The position numbers were made by a program, and so were the translations under genes. A stretch of 64,000 bases of DNA from Erythrobacter donghaensis (GTDB lineage Bacteria > Pseudomonadota > Alphaproteobacteria > Sphingomonadales > Sphingomonadaceae): contig NZ_MUYG01000010.1 in the NCBI RefSeq assembly GCF_002155425.1, positions 434,001 through 498,000 of the forward strand, given 5' to 3'. The notes beneath the pieces were generated by a model. It saw only the letters and a list, made by a program, of their open reading frames with translations, was not told the origin of the DNA and did no database searches. Positions 8,574 to 17,228 of the stretch are shown one piece after another; within the stretch, counting starts at the first letter, position 1; each line of letters starts with the position of its first letter.

Positions 8574-9500
8574 ATGGCCGATTTTTCCGTCGCCGACGTG
8601 AAGAAGCTGCGCGAGCGCACCGGCGCTGGCATGATGGACGCCAAGAAGGCGCTGACCGAAGCGGGCGGCGACATCGAAGCCGCGGTTGACGCGCTGCGCG
8701 CCAAGGGCCTCGCCACTGCCCAGAAGAAGTCGAGCCGCACCGCGGCCGAAGGTCTCGTCGGCGTTGCCGTTTCGGGTACCAAGGGCGTGGCTGTCGAAGT
8801 GAACTCGGAAACCGATTTCGTCGCCAAGAACGACCAGTTCCAGGGCTTTGTCCGCAACGTGACCGCGGTCGCGCTCGAGCTTGGCACTGAAGACGTCGAA
8901 GCGCTCAAGGCGGCTGAATACCCGACCGGCGGCACCGTGGCCGACAAGCTCACCGACAACGTCGCCACCATCGGCGAAAACCAGCAGATCCGCCGCATCA
9001 AGACCGTCTCGGTCGAGAAGGGCGCGGTCGTGTCCTACATGCACACCGCTGCTGCGGAAGGCCTCGGCAAGATCGGCGTGCTGATCGGTCTGGAAAGCGA
9101 AGCGGGCGCGGACGTGCTCGAACCGCTCGGCAAGCAGCTGGCGATGCACGCAGCGGCGGCCTTCCCGATGGCGCTCGATGCCGACAGCCTTGATCCCGAA
9201 GTGCTCGAGCGTGAGCGCAAGGTCGCGGCCGAAAAGGCAGCCGAAAGCGGCAAGCCCGAAGACGTGCAAGCCAAGATGGTCGATGGCGCGGTGAAGAAGT
9301 TCGCCAAGGAAAACGCGCTGCTCAGCCAGATCTTCGTGATGGACAACAAGACCGTGATCGCCGATCTGGTCGCCCAGGCCGGCAAGGCTGCGGGCACCCC
9401 GATCGTGCTCAAGGACTATGCCCGCTTCCAGCTCGGCGAAGGCATCGAGAAGGAAGAGGTCGACTTCGCAGCCGAAGTCGCCGCGACGCTCAAGGGCTGA
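8574..9500 (+). CDS. tsf: translation elongation factor Ts
   Basis: Guanine-nucleotide exchange factor for EF-Tu, 308 residues. The N-terminal UBA-like domain ([20 protein letters not shown]) and the exchange-core motif [11 protein letters not shown] are both present. AAAAGGAA lies 7 nt before the ATG. It lies downstream of rpsB and is closed by a strong terminator. Confidence 0.98.
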   Translation: MADFSVADVKKLRERTGAGMMDAKKALTEAGGDIEAAVDALRAKGLATAQKKSSRTAAEGLVGVAVSGTKGVAVEVNSETDFVAKNDQFQGFVRNVTAVALELGTEDVEALKAAEYPTGGTVADKLTDNVATIGENQQIRRIKTVSVEKGAVVSYMHTAAAEGLGKIGVLIGLESEAGADVLEPLGKQLAMHAAAAFPMALDADSLDPEVLERERKVAAEKAAESGKPEDVQAKMVDGAVKKFAKENALLSQIFVMDNKTVIADLVAQAGKAAGTPIVLKDYARFQLGEGIEKEEVDFAAEVAATLKG

Positions 9501-9523
9501 TCTTCCCTTCCATCGGCATTGAG

Positions 9524-9559
9524 ACGGCCGCCGCAGCTTAGCGCTGCGGCGGCCGTTTT
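9524..9559 (+). terminator. rho-independent terminator after tsf
   Basis: A perfect 14-bp GC-rich stem, ACGGCCGCCGCAGC (9524-9537) with its complement at 9543-9556, has a 5-nt TTAGC loop and is followed by a short T run. It ends the rpsB-tsf transcript. Confidence 0.88.
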
Positions 9560-9658
9560 GCTTGTTTACCCGTTGGTTGCCAATCGGCCCTATGTCCCTC
9601 CGGCATGGTGTTCGGGGCTTGACGCCCCGCGCACAACCGCCAGCCGGAGCCGAACGGG

Positions 9659-9970
9659 ATGAATGACCAAAGCTGGATCAAGGGCGTCTCTGCCGAGGAC
9701 GCGAGGCGCGTCCTGTCCTACAAGGGTCTCGACTGGTTCCTGTCCGAGCATGGCTTCGAGCAGCGCTGGAAAATCTGCGTGCGCAATCTCGAAGCGGCGG
9801 GCGATCACGATTTCGCCAGCGCCTTGCAGGCGGCGGGCGAGATTTACGACCGATGGGAAGCAATCCGCACCTCGCGCGACGAAGGCGAGCTGACTCAGGA
9901 AGAGACCAACGCCTATTTCGCCGAGCTTCGCCCTTCAGAGCAACGCATCAAGGCGATCCTGAAGGGCTGA
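9659..9970 (+). CDS. conserved-looking small acidic protein, function unknown
   Basis: A 103-residue soluble protein with no signal peptide or membrane segment and no motif I recognise. It is predicted mostly helical, with several Trp and aromatic residues (SWIKG, GLDWFLSEHGFEQRWK) and many acidic residues. The pattern is that of a folded domain rather than a chance frame. It has its own terminator (10031-10062). A small hairpin (CGGGGC/GCCCCG, 9613-9629) lies in the leader. Function cannot be assigned. Confidence 0.7.
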   Translation: MNDQSWIKGVSAEDARRVLSYKGLDWFLSEHGFEQRWKICVRNLEAAGDHDFASALQAAGEIYDRWEAIRTSRDEGELTQEETNAYFAELRPSEQRIKAILKG

Positions 9971-10030
9971 TTCCTCGCTCCATCGCTACGCTCAAGCGCA
10001 GATCCTTCCCCCGATTATCGGAAAAATGGC

Positions 10031-10062
10031 ACGGGCCGGATGGTATCGACCATCCGGCCCGT
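10031..10062 (+). terminator. hairpin terminator
   Basis: ACGGGCCGGATGG (10031-10043) and its exact complement (10050-10062) form a 13-bp stem with loop TATCGA, followed by a weak T-rich tail (TGCGTTTG). It closes the 9659-9970 gene. Confidence 0.75.
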
Positions 10063-10117
10063 TGCGTTTGCGCGGTTCCGCAAGGCATCCGCCGCTCGTC
10101 AATATACGGGGCATATC

Positions 10118-11050
10118 ATGCGATTTTTCAGGGGCGCGCTGATCGGCGGAGCGCTGCTATCGGCCTGTTCGGCCGTACCTTTCAGCGAGGCGGCATCATC
10201 GGCGGCTCCAGTGCAACGCGGGGAAGGGCAGGCCTACGAACTGCTCGGCACGCAGGTGTTCGATGTGCCCGATCCGGCGAGCGGTATCGCCTATCAGGTC
10301 TTCGTGAGCCTCCCGGCCAGCTACGCCGAGCAAACGCAACGCCGCTACCCGGTCGTCTATGTGACAGATGCTGACTATGCCTTTCCCGTGCTGCGCGCCA
10401 TCGGCCGGCGGATGAACGGGGCTGGTCCGCGCCTCGAAGAGTTCATCCTCGTCGGCCTGTCCTATGGCAAGGGCGAGGACCCGATGGCGAGCCGTCGGCG
10501 CGATTATACTCCGACCGCCAAGGGTGCTTCGGACGCCCCGGCGGGAGCGGTCCATGGACAGTCGCTGCGCTATCGCGATTATCTGCGCGATGCGGTGCTG
10601 CCTTTCATCGAGACGCGGTTCCGGACCATGCCTGATCGGAGGGTCTATGTCGGGCATTCTTACGGCGGCCTGCTGGGCGCGCAGATCCTGATGACGCAGC
10701 CCGAAATGTTCAGCGGCTATGTGCTCGGCAGTCCGTCATTCTGGTACGACCGGAAACACCTGCTGCGTGAGGCACCGGGATTGCTCGGCACGCTCGATGC
10801 GATCGACGCTGACGTCTATCTGTACGTCGGAGAGTTCGAGGCGCAGCGGATCGGCGATGCGCGTTACCAGCAGGAGGTTGACATGGTCGCCGACAATGCC
10901 GCCTTCGCCGCGCTGCTGCGTGGGCGCGAATTTGCGGGGCTGCGGCTCAAGTCGGATGTTCTGGCTGACGAAGATCACCTCTCGGTCGCGCCACGCGGTT
11001 TCACCAAGGGTCTGTTGCACACGCTGGCAGAAGCTGCAGCCGCGGATTGA
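10118..11050 (+). CDS. lipoprotein alpha/beta hydrolase (esterase family, COG2819-like)
   Basis: A 310-residue alpha/beta hydrolase resembling the Fes/IroE/esterase-D group. The nucleophile elbow is GHSYGG with Ser181. A probable catalytic His lies near the C-terminus in DEDHLS. The N-terminus (MRFFRGALIGGALLSAC) is a lipoprotein signal with lipobox LSAC, so lipidation at Cys17 and an outer-membrane or periplasmic location are expected. I use ATG 10118 because the longer frame from 10040 would run through the preceding terminator. Related enzymes hydrolyse siderophore esters or short acyl esters; no siderophore gene is nearby, so the substrate is unknown. Confidence 0.82.
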   Translation: MRFFRGALIGGALLSACSAVPFSEAASSAAPVQRGEGQAYELLGTQVFDVPDPASGIAYQVFVSLPASYAEQTQRRYPVVYVTDADYAFPVLRAIGRRMNGAGPRLEEFILVGLSYGKGEDPMASRRRDYTPTAKGASDAPAGAVHGQSLRYRDYLRDAVLPFIETRFRTMPDRRVYVGHSYGGLLGAQILMTQPEMFSGYVLGSPSFWYDRKHLLREAPGLLGTLDAIDADVYLYVGEFEAQRIGDARYQQEVDMVADNAAFAALLRGREFAGLRLKSDVLADEDHLSVAPRGFTKGLLHTLAEAAAAD

Positions 11051-11063
11051 CCGGGCGTCAACT

Positions 11064-11906
11064 TCAGCGCTTGGCTGGCCGTATTTCGATCAGCCACACT
11101 TCGGGGTGCGTAAACATGCGCAAGGGCAGCAGGCTGGTGCCGAGGCCGGCGCTGGTCACCAGCACCTTGCCGTGCTGGCGCGTGACTCCGCAGGCATAGA
11201 GGTTGCCATAGTCCGACATCGTCGCAGGCGCGCCGCCCCAGGGCCAGGCGATCTGCCCGCAATGGGTGTGCCCGGCGAGCACCGCGTCGACATCGACGGG
11301 AACCTGCGGAAAGATGTCGGGCGAGTGAGACAGCACGATCCGCGCGCCCGCGCCGCGCGGCATCGCCGCCATGGTGGCAGGCACATCGGCGCGGCCAGTG
11401 AAGTCGTCATCCACCCCGCCGATCACCAGCGGCCCGCGCGCTATCGCCTGATTGCGCAGCACGGTAATCTGCGGATGGCGTGCCAGCTCTGCCGAGATTG
11501 CCTCCCAGCCCGACCAGTGATCGTGATTGCCTGGCACCACCACCACTCCCAGCGGCGCGGACAGCTTGCCGAGCGGGGCGACGACCTCGGCGGCGGTGTA
11601 GATATGCGTGGCGGTGCGCTTTTCGCTGATCAGATCGCCCGCGATGACGATAAGGTCAGGCTTCAGCGCGTTCACCTGCGCCACGATCCGGGCGAGCCGT
11701 TCGGGCGGCATGTCGGGCCCGGCGACGTGGATATCGGCCAGCAGCGCGATCCGCACAGGCGGCGTGGCGCGGGGCAGGGCGGAGCTCTCGATCACCAGCC
11801 GCTCCACCACCGGCGCGCGCATCGTGTCGTGCCACGCCTTGGCGCACATCGCGACCACCACCGCCAGCACCAGCAGGGCGAGGCGGCGAATGCTTGTCTT
11901 GCCCAT
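11064..11906 (-). CDS. membrane-anchored metallophosphoesterase (YkuE-like)
   Basis: A calcineurin-type dimetal phosphoesterase of 280 residues with an N-terminal anchor helix ([19 protein letters not shown]), which places the catalytic domain in the periplasm. The motif series is complete: ADIH, AGD, GNHDH, a later SHSPD and GHTHCGQ. YkuE-type enzymes act on membrane or envelope phosphoesters; the substrate here is unknown. It is convergent with the esterase gene, with a 13-nt gap, and divergent from pyrH. Confidence 0.85.
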   Translation of the reverse strand: MGKTSIRRLALLVLAVVVAMCAKAWHDTMRAPVVERLVIESSALPRATPPVRIALLADIHVAGPDMPPERLARIVAQVNALKPDLIVIAGDLISEKRTATHIYTAAEVVAPLGKLSAPLGVVVVPGNHDHWSGWEAISAELARHPQITVLRNQAIARGPLVIGGVDDDFTGRADVPATMAAMPRGAGARIVLSHSPDIFPQVPVDVDAVLAGHTHCGQIAWPWGGAPATMSDYGNLYACGVTRQHGKVLVTSAGLGTSLLPLRMFTHPEVWLIEIRPAKR

Positions 11907-11989
11907 TATCCCCGCTATCCTCTTGGCAGCACGGTGACACCCCGATAAAGGCCCCCGCTAGCCAACTCCCGCCAGAAAGCCAGCCCGAT

Positions 11990-12709
11990 ATGTCCCTGCC
12001 TAGCATCAAGCGCGTTCTCCTGAAGCTTTCGGGTGAGGTGCTGATGGGCGGGCAGCAGTTTGGGATCGATCCTGAGTTCGTCTCGGAACTCGCCAAGGAA
12101 GTGAAGGCGGCGAAGGAGACGGGGCTCGAGATTTGCCTCGTGATCGGCGGCGGCAACATCTTCCGCGGGATGGCGGGCGCGGCCAAGGGGATGGACCGCG
12201 CGCAGGCCGATTACATGGGGATGCTGGCGACCGTGATGAACGCGCTCGCCATGCAGAACGCGCTCGAGCAACTGGGCGTCCAAACCCGCGTGCAATCCGC
12301 GATCGAGATGGACAAGGTTTGCGAGCCGGTGATCCGCCGCCGCGCCGAACGGCACCTCGAAAAGGGCCGCGTCGTGATCTTCGCCGCGGGCGTCGGCGCT
12401 CCCTATTTCACCACCGACAGCGGCGCGGCGCTGCGCGCGGCGGAGATGCGCTGTGACGCGCTGCTGAAGGGCACCAGCGTCGACGGGGTGTATGACAGCG
12501 ATCCCAAATACAACCCTGCTGCCACCCGCTTCGATACCGTCACCTATGACAAGGTGCTGGCCGACAATCTCAAGGTGATGGACGCCTCTGCCGTCGCGCT
12601 GTGCCGCGACAACAAGATCCCGATCGTGGTCTTCTCGATCCGCGAGAAGGGCAACCTTGCCCGCGTGCTGGCGGGCGAGGGTGTGCAGACCATCGTGCAA
12701 GACAGCTAA
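11990..12709 (+). CDS. pyrH: UMP kinase
   Basis: Phosphorylates UMP to UDP, 239 residues. It belongs to the amino-acid-kinase fold: [14 protein letters not shown] at the N-terminus, [10 protein letters not shown], and the uridylate-binding [13 protein letters not shown] region. ATG 11990 is used because the frame from 11894 adds non-homologous residues. It opens the envelope cluster and lies 23 nt before frr, the near-universal bacterial pairing. Confidence 0.97.
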   Translation: MSLPSIKRVLLKLSGEVLMGGQQFGIDPEFVSELAKEVKAAKETGLEICLVIGGGNIFRGMAGAAKGMDRAQADYMGMLATVMNALAMQNALEQLGVQTRVQSAIEMDKVCEPVIRRRAERHLEKGRVVIFAAGVGAPYFTTDSGAALRAAEMRCDALLKGTSVDGVYDSDPKYNPAATRFDTVTYDKVLADNLKVMDASAVALCRDNKIPIVVFSIREKGNLARVLAGEGVQTIVQDS

Positions 12710-12732
12710 GACAATCAGAAGGAACCCCAGCC

Positions 12733-13290
12733 ATGCCGCAATTTGACAAGGCCGATGTCGAGCGCCGGATGAAGGGCGCGGTGGAATCCTTGAAGAGCGA
12801 TCTTCAGGGGCTGCGCACCGGCCGCGCCAACACCACGCTGCTCGATCCGGTGCAGGTCGAAGTCTATGGTTCGATGATGCCGCTTCAGCAGGTCGCGACC
12901 GTCTCCGCGCCGGAGCCGCGGATGCTCTCCGTGCAGGTGTGGGACAAGTCGAACCTCCATGCGGTCGAAAAGGCGATTGCCTATGCCAACCTCGGTTTGA
13001 ACCCGATCATCGATGGCCAGACCCTGCGCCTGCCGATCCCCGACCTGACGCAGGAGCGCCGCAAGGAGCTGGCAAAGCTCGCCGGGCAATATGCGGAGAA
13101 GGCGAAGATCGCGATCCGCAACGTGCGCCGCGATGCGATGGAAAGCCTCAAGACCGACGAGAAGAAGAAAGAAATCTCCGAGGACGATCGCAAACGCTCC
13201 GAAGAGCAGGTCCAGAAGCTGACCGACCAGTATGTCAAGGAAACGGACGAAGCGGCGGCCAAGAAGGAACAGGAAATCCTGACGCAGTAA
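12733..13290 (+). CDS. frr: ribosome recycling factor
   Basis: Splits post-termination ribosomes together with EF-G, 185 residues. The N-terminus (DKADVERRMKGAVESLKSDL), the RTGRAN motif and the NLGLNP-x-DGQ region are characteristic. An AGAAGGA ribosome site precedes the ATG at 12733. It is translated from the pyrH transcript. Confidence 0.97.
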   Translation: MPQFDKADVERRMKGAVESLKSDLQGLRTGRANTTLLDPVQVEVYGSMMPLQQVATVSAPEPRMLSVQVWDKSNLHAVEKAIAYANLGLNPIIDGQTLRLPIPDLTQERRKELAKLAGQYAEKAKIAIRNVRRDAMESLKTDEKKKEISEDDRKRSEEQVQKLTDQYVKETDEAAAKKEQEILTQ

Positions 13291-13299
13291 GCGTCACGG

Positions 13300-13992
13300 A
13301 TGATGGGGAACGGATTGGACCAGTCGCGCGCCAGACATGTCGCCATCATCATGGATGGCAATGGCCGCTGGGCCAAGAAACGTGCGCTCCCGCGCGCGGT
13401 GGGGCATCAGCGCGGCGTTGAGGCGGTGCGGCGGCTGGTGCGCTCGCTTGAGGGCACCGGGCTGGAATGCCTGACGCTCTACGCCTTTTCCTCGGAAAAC
13501 TGGAAGCGGTCGGAGGACGAGGTCGACGATTTGATGAACCTCATGCGCCGGTTCATCAAATCCGACCTGCCGGAATTCGTCGCCAACAATGTGAAGCTGA
13601 AGATCATCGGCGACTGGCAGAGCCTCGCGCCCGATATTGTCGCGATGCTCGAAGATGCGCTGGCGCAGACCGCGAATGGCAAGCAGACGCTGGCGGTGGC
13701 GCTCAATTACGGCGGGCAGCACGAAATCGCCCGCGCGGCGGCGAAGGCGGCGAGCACCGGTGAAGTGACGATCGATACCATCGCCGCCGCGCTCGACACC
13801 GCCGACCTGCCGCCGCTCGACCTGCTGATTCGTACCAGCGGGGAAATCCGGCTGTCGAATTTCCTGCTGTGGCAGGCGGCCTATGCTGAGATGCTGTTCG
13901 TCGATACGCTGTGGCCTGACTTTGAACCGGCGCACCTCGCCCGTGCGCTCGATGATTTTGCCCGAAGGGAACGGCGCTATGGCGGACGGTGA
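13300..13992 (+). CDS. uppS: isoprenyl transferase (undecaprenyl diphosphate synthase)
   Basis: Cis-prenyltransferase that makes the undecaprenyl diphosphate carrier for peptidoglycan, 230 residues. The active-site motif MDGNGRWA contains the catalytic Asp. Further family motifs are GHQRG, the TLYAFSSENW segment and RTSGEIRLSNFLLWQ. An adjacent ATG at 13303 is an equally good start. The 3' end overlaps cdsA by 14 nt. Confidence 0.97.
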   Translation: MMGNGLDQSRARHVAIIMDGNGRWAKKRALPRAVGHQRGVEAVRRLVRSLEGTGLECLTLYAFSSENWKRSEDEVDDLMNLMRRFIKSDLPEFVANNVKLKIIGDWQSLAPDIVAMLEDALAQTANGKQTLAVALNYGGQHEIARAAAKAASTGEVTIDTIAAALDTADLPPLDLLIRTSGEIRLSNFLLWQAAYAEMLFVDTLWPDFEPAHLARALDDFARRERRYGGR

Positions 13993-14743
13993 AGTGCGGG
14001 TGCGCGATCCGCGCGCCGGGGTGAGCGATCTGCCGGTGCGGCTGGCGAGCGCAATCGTCATGCTGGTGCTGGCGAGCGGGGCGCTGTGGTTGGGCAGCTG
14101 GTTCTGGATCGGTTTCGTCGCGCTGCTGGCGGGCGGGGTGATCTGGGAATGGAACAAGCTGATCGAGCGCTTCGGCCTGTCCGGGCTGGGCGAGACGCTG
14201 TGGTTCTTTGCCGGCGTGGTCTATGTCGGCAGCGCGGCGCTGGCGATGGTGATCGTGCGGGCTGGGCTGGTCGATCTGTTTCCGGATTCGCCGGTGCGGG
14301 GCTATGCGCCGATTGAGGTGCTGATCGTCTTCATCCTGCCGGTGATCGCGGTCGATGTCGGGGCCTATTTCGCCGGGCGCGCCATCGGCGGCCCCAAGAT
14401 CGCTCCCAAGATCAGCCCATCCAAGACCTGGGCAGGCCTCGCGGGCGGCGCGACGCTCGCGGCGCTGGTGGGCGTGGCGGTGGAACTCATCTATTTCGCC
14501 CCCACCGCCGCCCCCGGCTATGGCGGGATGCGGATCCTCTTCGCGGTGATCGGCGGCATCCTCATCGCGGTGCTCGCACAATCGGGCGATTTCTTCGAAA
14601 GCTGGATGAAGCGGCGCGCGGGCGTGAAGGATTCCGGCAGCCTCATTCCGGGACATGGCGGATTGTTTGACCGGCTCGACGGCTTTCTTGCGGTGTTCTT
14701 CGTGCTGTTTGTGATTGCCACGCTGCCCACTTTGCTGGGATGA
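13979..14743 (+). CDS. cdsA: phosphatidate cytidylyltransferase
   Basis: Makes CDP-diacylglycerol, the precursor used by PssA and PgsA elsewhere in this window. The 254-residue protein has multiple membrane helices. The C-terminal signature is present as KRRAGVKDSG followed by PGHGGLFDRLD. ATG 13979 lies inside the end of uppS with AAGGGA upstream, so the two are translationally coupled; the frame from 13883 adds non-homologous sequence. Confidence 0.96.
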   Translation: MADGEVRVRDPRAGVSDLPVRLASAIVMLVLASGALWLGSWFWIGFVALLAGGVIWEWNKLIERFGLSGLGETLWFFAGVVYVGSAALAMVIVRAGLVDLFPDSPVRGYAPIEVLIVFILPVIAVDVGAYFAGRAIGGPKIAPKISPSKTWAGLAGGATLAALVGVAVELIYFAPTAAPGYGGMRILFAVIGGILIAVLAQSGDFFESWMKRRAGVKDSGSLIPGHGGLFDRLDGFLAVFFVLFVIATLPTLLG

Positions 14744-15918
14744 TGCAGGGCATGAGGCGTTCCCTTACCCTGCTCGGCGCGACCGGATCGATTGGCGCTT
14801 CGACGCTCGATCTGGTGCGGCGCAATCGCGATGCCTGGGCTGTCGAGGCGCTGACCGCGCAATGTAGCGCGGCGGAACTGGCGGCGCTCGCGATCGAATT
14901 CGATGCCAAGCTGGCGGTGGTGGGTGACGAGACCTGCCTGCCCGAATTGCGCGCGGCGCTCGGCACTAGCGGGATTGAGGCCGCAGGCGGGCGGCAGGCG
15001 CTGATCGAGGCGGCGGCGCGGCCCGTGGACATGACAGTGGCGGCGATCGTCGGCTGCGCAGGGCTCGCCCCGGTGATGGCGGCGGTGGAGCGCGGCGGCA
15101 CCATCGCGCTCGCCAACAAGGAAGCGCTGGTCTCGGCAGGCGAGGTGCTGATGGAGGCGGTCGCCCGGCATGGCGCGACGCTTCTGCCTACGGACAGCGA
15201 GCACAATGCGATCTTCCAGTGCCTCTCCGGAAACCGGATCGAGGATGTCGCCAAGATCACCCTCACGGCCAGCGGCGGCCCCTTGCGCACGTGGACGCAG
15301 GCCCAGCTCGACGCCGCGACCCCAGCGCAGGCGGTGGCGCATCCCAATTGGTCGATGGGGGCCAAGATCAGCGTCGATTCCGCGACGATGATGAACAAGG
15401 GGCTCGAATATATCGAGGCCTATCACCTCTTCCCGGTCGGGCTCGAACGGCTGGGCATCGTCGTCCACCCGCAAAGCGTGATCCACTCGATGGTCGAATT
15501 CCGCGACCGCTCTACGCTGGCGCAGCTGGGCCCGTCGGACATGCGGGTGCCGATCGCCTCGTGCCTCGCCTGGCCGCAGCGGATGGAAACGCCGCTCAGC
15601 CCGCTCGACCTGGCAGCGATTGGCGAGCTGACTTTCCACGCCCCTGACGAAACGCGCTTCCCCGCCACGCGGCTGGCGCGCGAGGCGATTGCGGCGGGCG
15701 GATCGGCCCCTGCGATCCTCAACGCCGCCAACGAAGTCGCGGTTGCCGCCTTCCTTGCTGGTCAGATCAGGTTCACGCGGATTGCGGCATTGGTCGAAGA
15801 GGTACTCGCGCGCAGCAATGATGCGCCGCGCCCGGCCAGCCTCGAGGAAGTGCTCGCCGTCGATCATTCCGCCCGGTTGCAGGCGCAGTCCCTGCTGGAG
15901 ACCCAAGCCCTTGTTTGA
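14740..15918 (+). CDS. dxr: 1-deoxy-D-xylulose 5-phosphate reductoisomerase
   Basis: Second step of the non-mevalonate isoprenoid pathway, feeding UppS. The 392-residue enzyme shows the NADPH-binding LLGATGSIGAST motif, LANKEALV, and metal and substrate motifs PTDSEHNAIFQ and MNKGLE. The start overlaps the cdsA stop (ATGATG at 14740); ATG 14752 is an alternative closer to the conserved region. It is coupled to rseP downstream by an 8-nt overlap. Confidence 0.97.
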   Translation: MMQGMRRSLTLLGATGSIGASTLDLVRRNRDAWAVEALTAQCSAAELAALAIEFDAKLAVVGDETCLPELRAALGTSGIEAAGGRQALIEAAARPVDMTVAAIVGCAGLAPVMAAVERGGTIALANKEALVSAGEVLMEAVARHGATLLPTDSEHNAIFQCLSGNRIEDVAKITLTASGGPLRTWTQAQLDAATPAQAVAHPNWSMGAKISVDSATMMNKGLEYIEAYHLFPVGLERLGIVVHPQSVIHSMVEFRDRSTLAQLGPSDMRVPIASCLAWPQRMETPLSPLDLAAIGELTFHAPDETRFPATRLAREAIAAGGSAPAILNAANEVAVAAFLAGQIRFTRIAALVEEVLARSNDAPRPASLEEVLAVDHSARLQAQSLLETQALV

Positions 15919-17032
15919 ATCGCCCCCTTTCTGGATGTACGTGATCGGCTTCGCGCTGCTGCTCGGGCCGCTGGTGACCTTGCATGAGCTCGGCCACTAT
16001 CTGGTCGGCCGGTGGTTCGGCGTGAAGGCCGAGGCCTTCTCGGTCGGCTTCGGCAAGGAACTGGCAGGCTTCACTGACCGCCACGGCACCCGCTGGAAGC
16101 TCTCAGCGCTGCCCCTGGGCGGCTATGTGCAGTTCAAGGGCGACATGAACCCCGCGAGCGTGCCCGATCCCGATGCACCCGCAGAGCCGGGCTCGTTCCA
16201 GAACGCCGCGCTGTGGAAGCGCGCGCTGATCGTGGCGGCGGGGCCGGTGACCAATCTGTTGCTCGCGATCGGCATCTTTGCGGCCTTCTTCGCGATCATC
16301 GGCAAGCCGGTCATCGTGGACGAGGAAGATTCGCGCACCATCGGCGCCTTCTCCGAAGGCAGCGTGGCCGAGGCGGCGGGGATGCAAGCGGGCGATATCG
16401 TCGTCGCGATCGACGGTCTACCGATCCGCGATTTCACCGATATGAAGACCAAGGTCGCGCTCCATCCGGGCAAGCAGATGGTCTTTACGCTCGAACGCGA
16501 AGGGCGCCCGGTCGAGATCACGCTGACCACCGCGCGGGTGGAGCGCACCGACTCTTTCGGCAATCCCAGCACCGAAGGCCTGATCGGCGTTGCGCCGGCG
16601 GGCGGCAAGTACGAGCTTGAAGAGGTTGGCGTTCTCGAGGCGATCCCGCTCGGCGTGAAGCAGAGCTGGGACTTCACCGGCATGATGATCACCGGCATCC
16701 AGCAGATCGTCACCGGCGAGCGTTCGGTCAAGGAGCTGGGCGGGCCGCTCAAGATCGCCAAGTTCTCGGGCGAGCAGATGAGCCTGGGGGCCGCGGCCTT
16801 CATTCATTTCGCCGCGCTGATCTCGCTTAATTTGGCATTCATCAACTTCTTGCCAATCCCCGCACTCGATGGCGGGCACCTGATGTTCTACGCGGCCGAG
16901 GCGATCCGCCGAAAGCCGGTGGGGCCGCAGGCGACCGAGTGGGCCTATCGCACCGGCATCGCGCTGGTGCTCATGCTGATGGTGGTGGTGACGGTGAATG
17001 ACATAATCTCCCTGCCCATCTTTGGAAGCTGA
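15911..17032 (+). CDS. rseP: RIP metalloprotease (site-2 protease, RseP)
   Basis: Inner-membrane zinc protease that cleaves anti-sigma factors within the membrane. The zinc site HELGH lies near the N-terminus (TLHELGHYL), with the partner LDGGH motif in a C-terminal helix and one PDZ domain between (residues about 120-200). No ATG fits the conserved N-terminus well, so I use TTG at 15911, which has CTGGAG 9-10 nt upstream and overlaps dxr by 8 nt. ATG 15935 would remove 8 residues. It is about 373 residues long. Confidence 0.94.
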   Translation: MFESPPFWMYVIGFALLLGPLVTLHELGHYLVGRWFGVKAEAFSVGFGKELAGFTDRHGTRWKLSALPLGGYVQFKGDMNPASVPDPDAPAEPGSFQNAALWKRALIVAAGPVTNLLLAIGIFAAFFAIIGKPVIVDEEDSRTIGAFSEGSVAEAAGMQAGDIVVAIDGLPIRDFTDMKTKVALHPGKQMVFTLEREGRPVEITLTTARVERTDSFGNPSTEGLIGVAPAGGKYELEEVGVLEAIPLGVKQSWDFTGMMITGIQQIVTGERSVKELGGPLKIAKFSGEQMSLGAAAFIHFAALISLNLAFINFLPIPALDGGHLMFYAAEAIRRKPVGPQATEWAYRTGIALVLMLMVVVTVNDIISLPIFGS

Positions 17033-17228
17033 CCGCCTGGAAGGCGGCAGGGCGGTGGAAACGCGCGAAGGCTGAGGCGCTCGCGGCTTGATTGCAGGGT
17101 ACACATGGGGCACAGGCGTCCACGTCGGCGCAAGGCGGTGCGTGGCGCGGTGTCGGCACGATGGCAGGACGGCAGATCACGGGCGCAAAGCCTGCGGTGC
17201 CGAGGGTTGAGAACGGGATTTTAGCTGA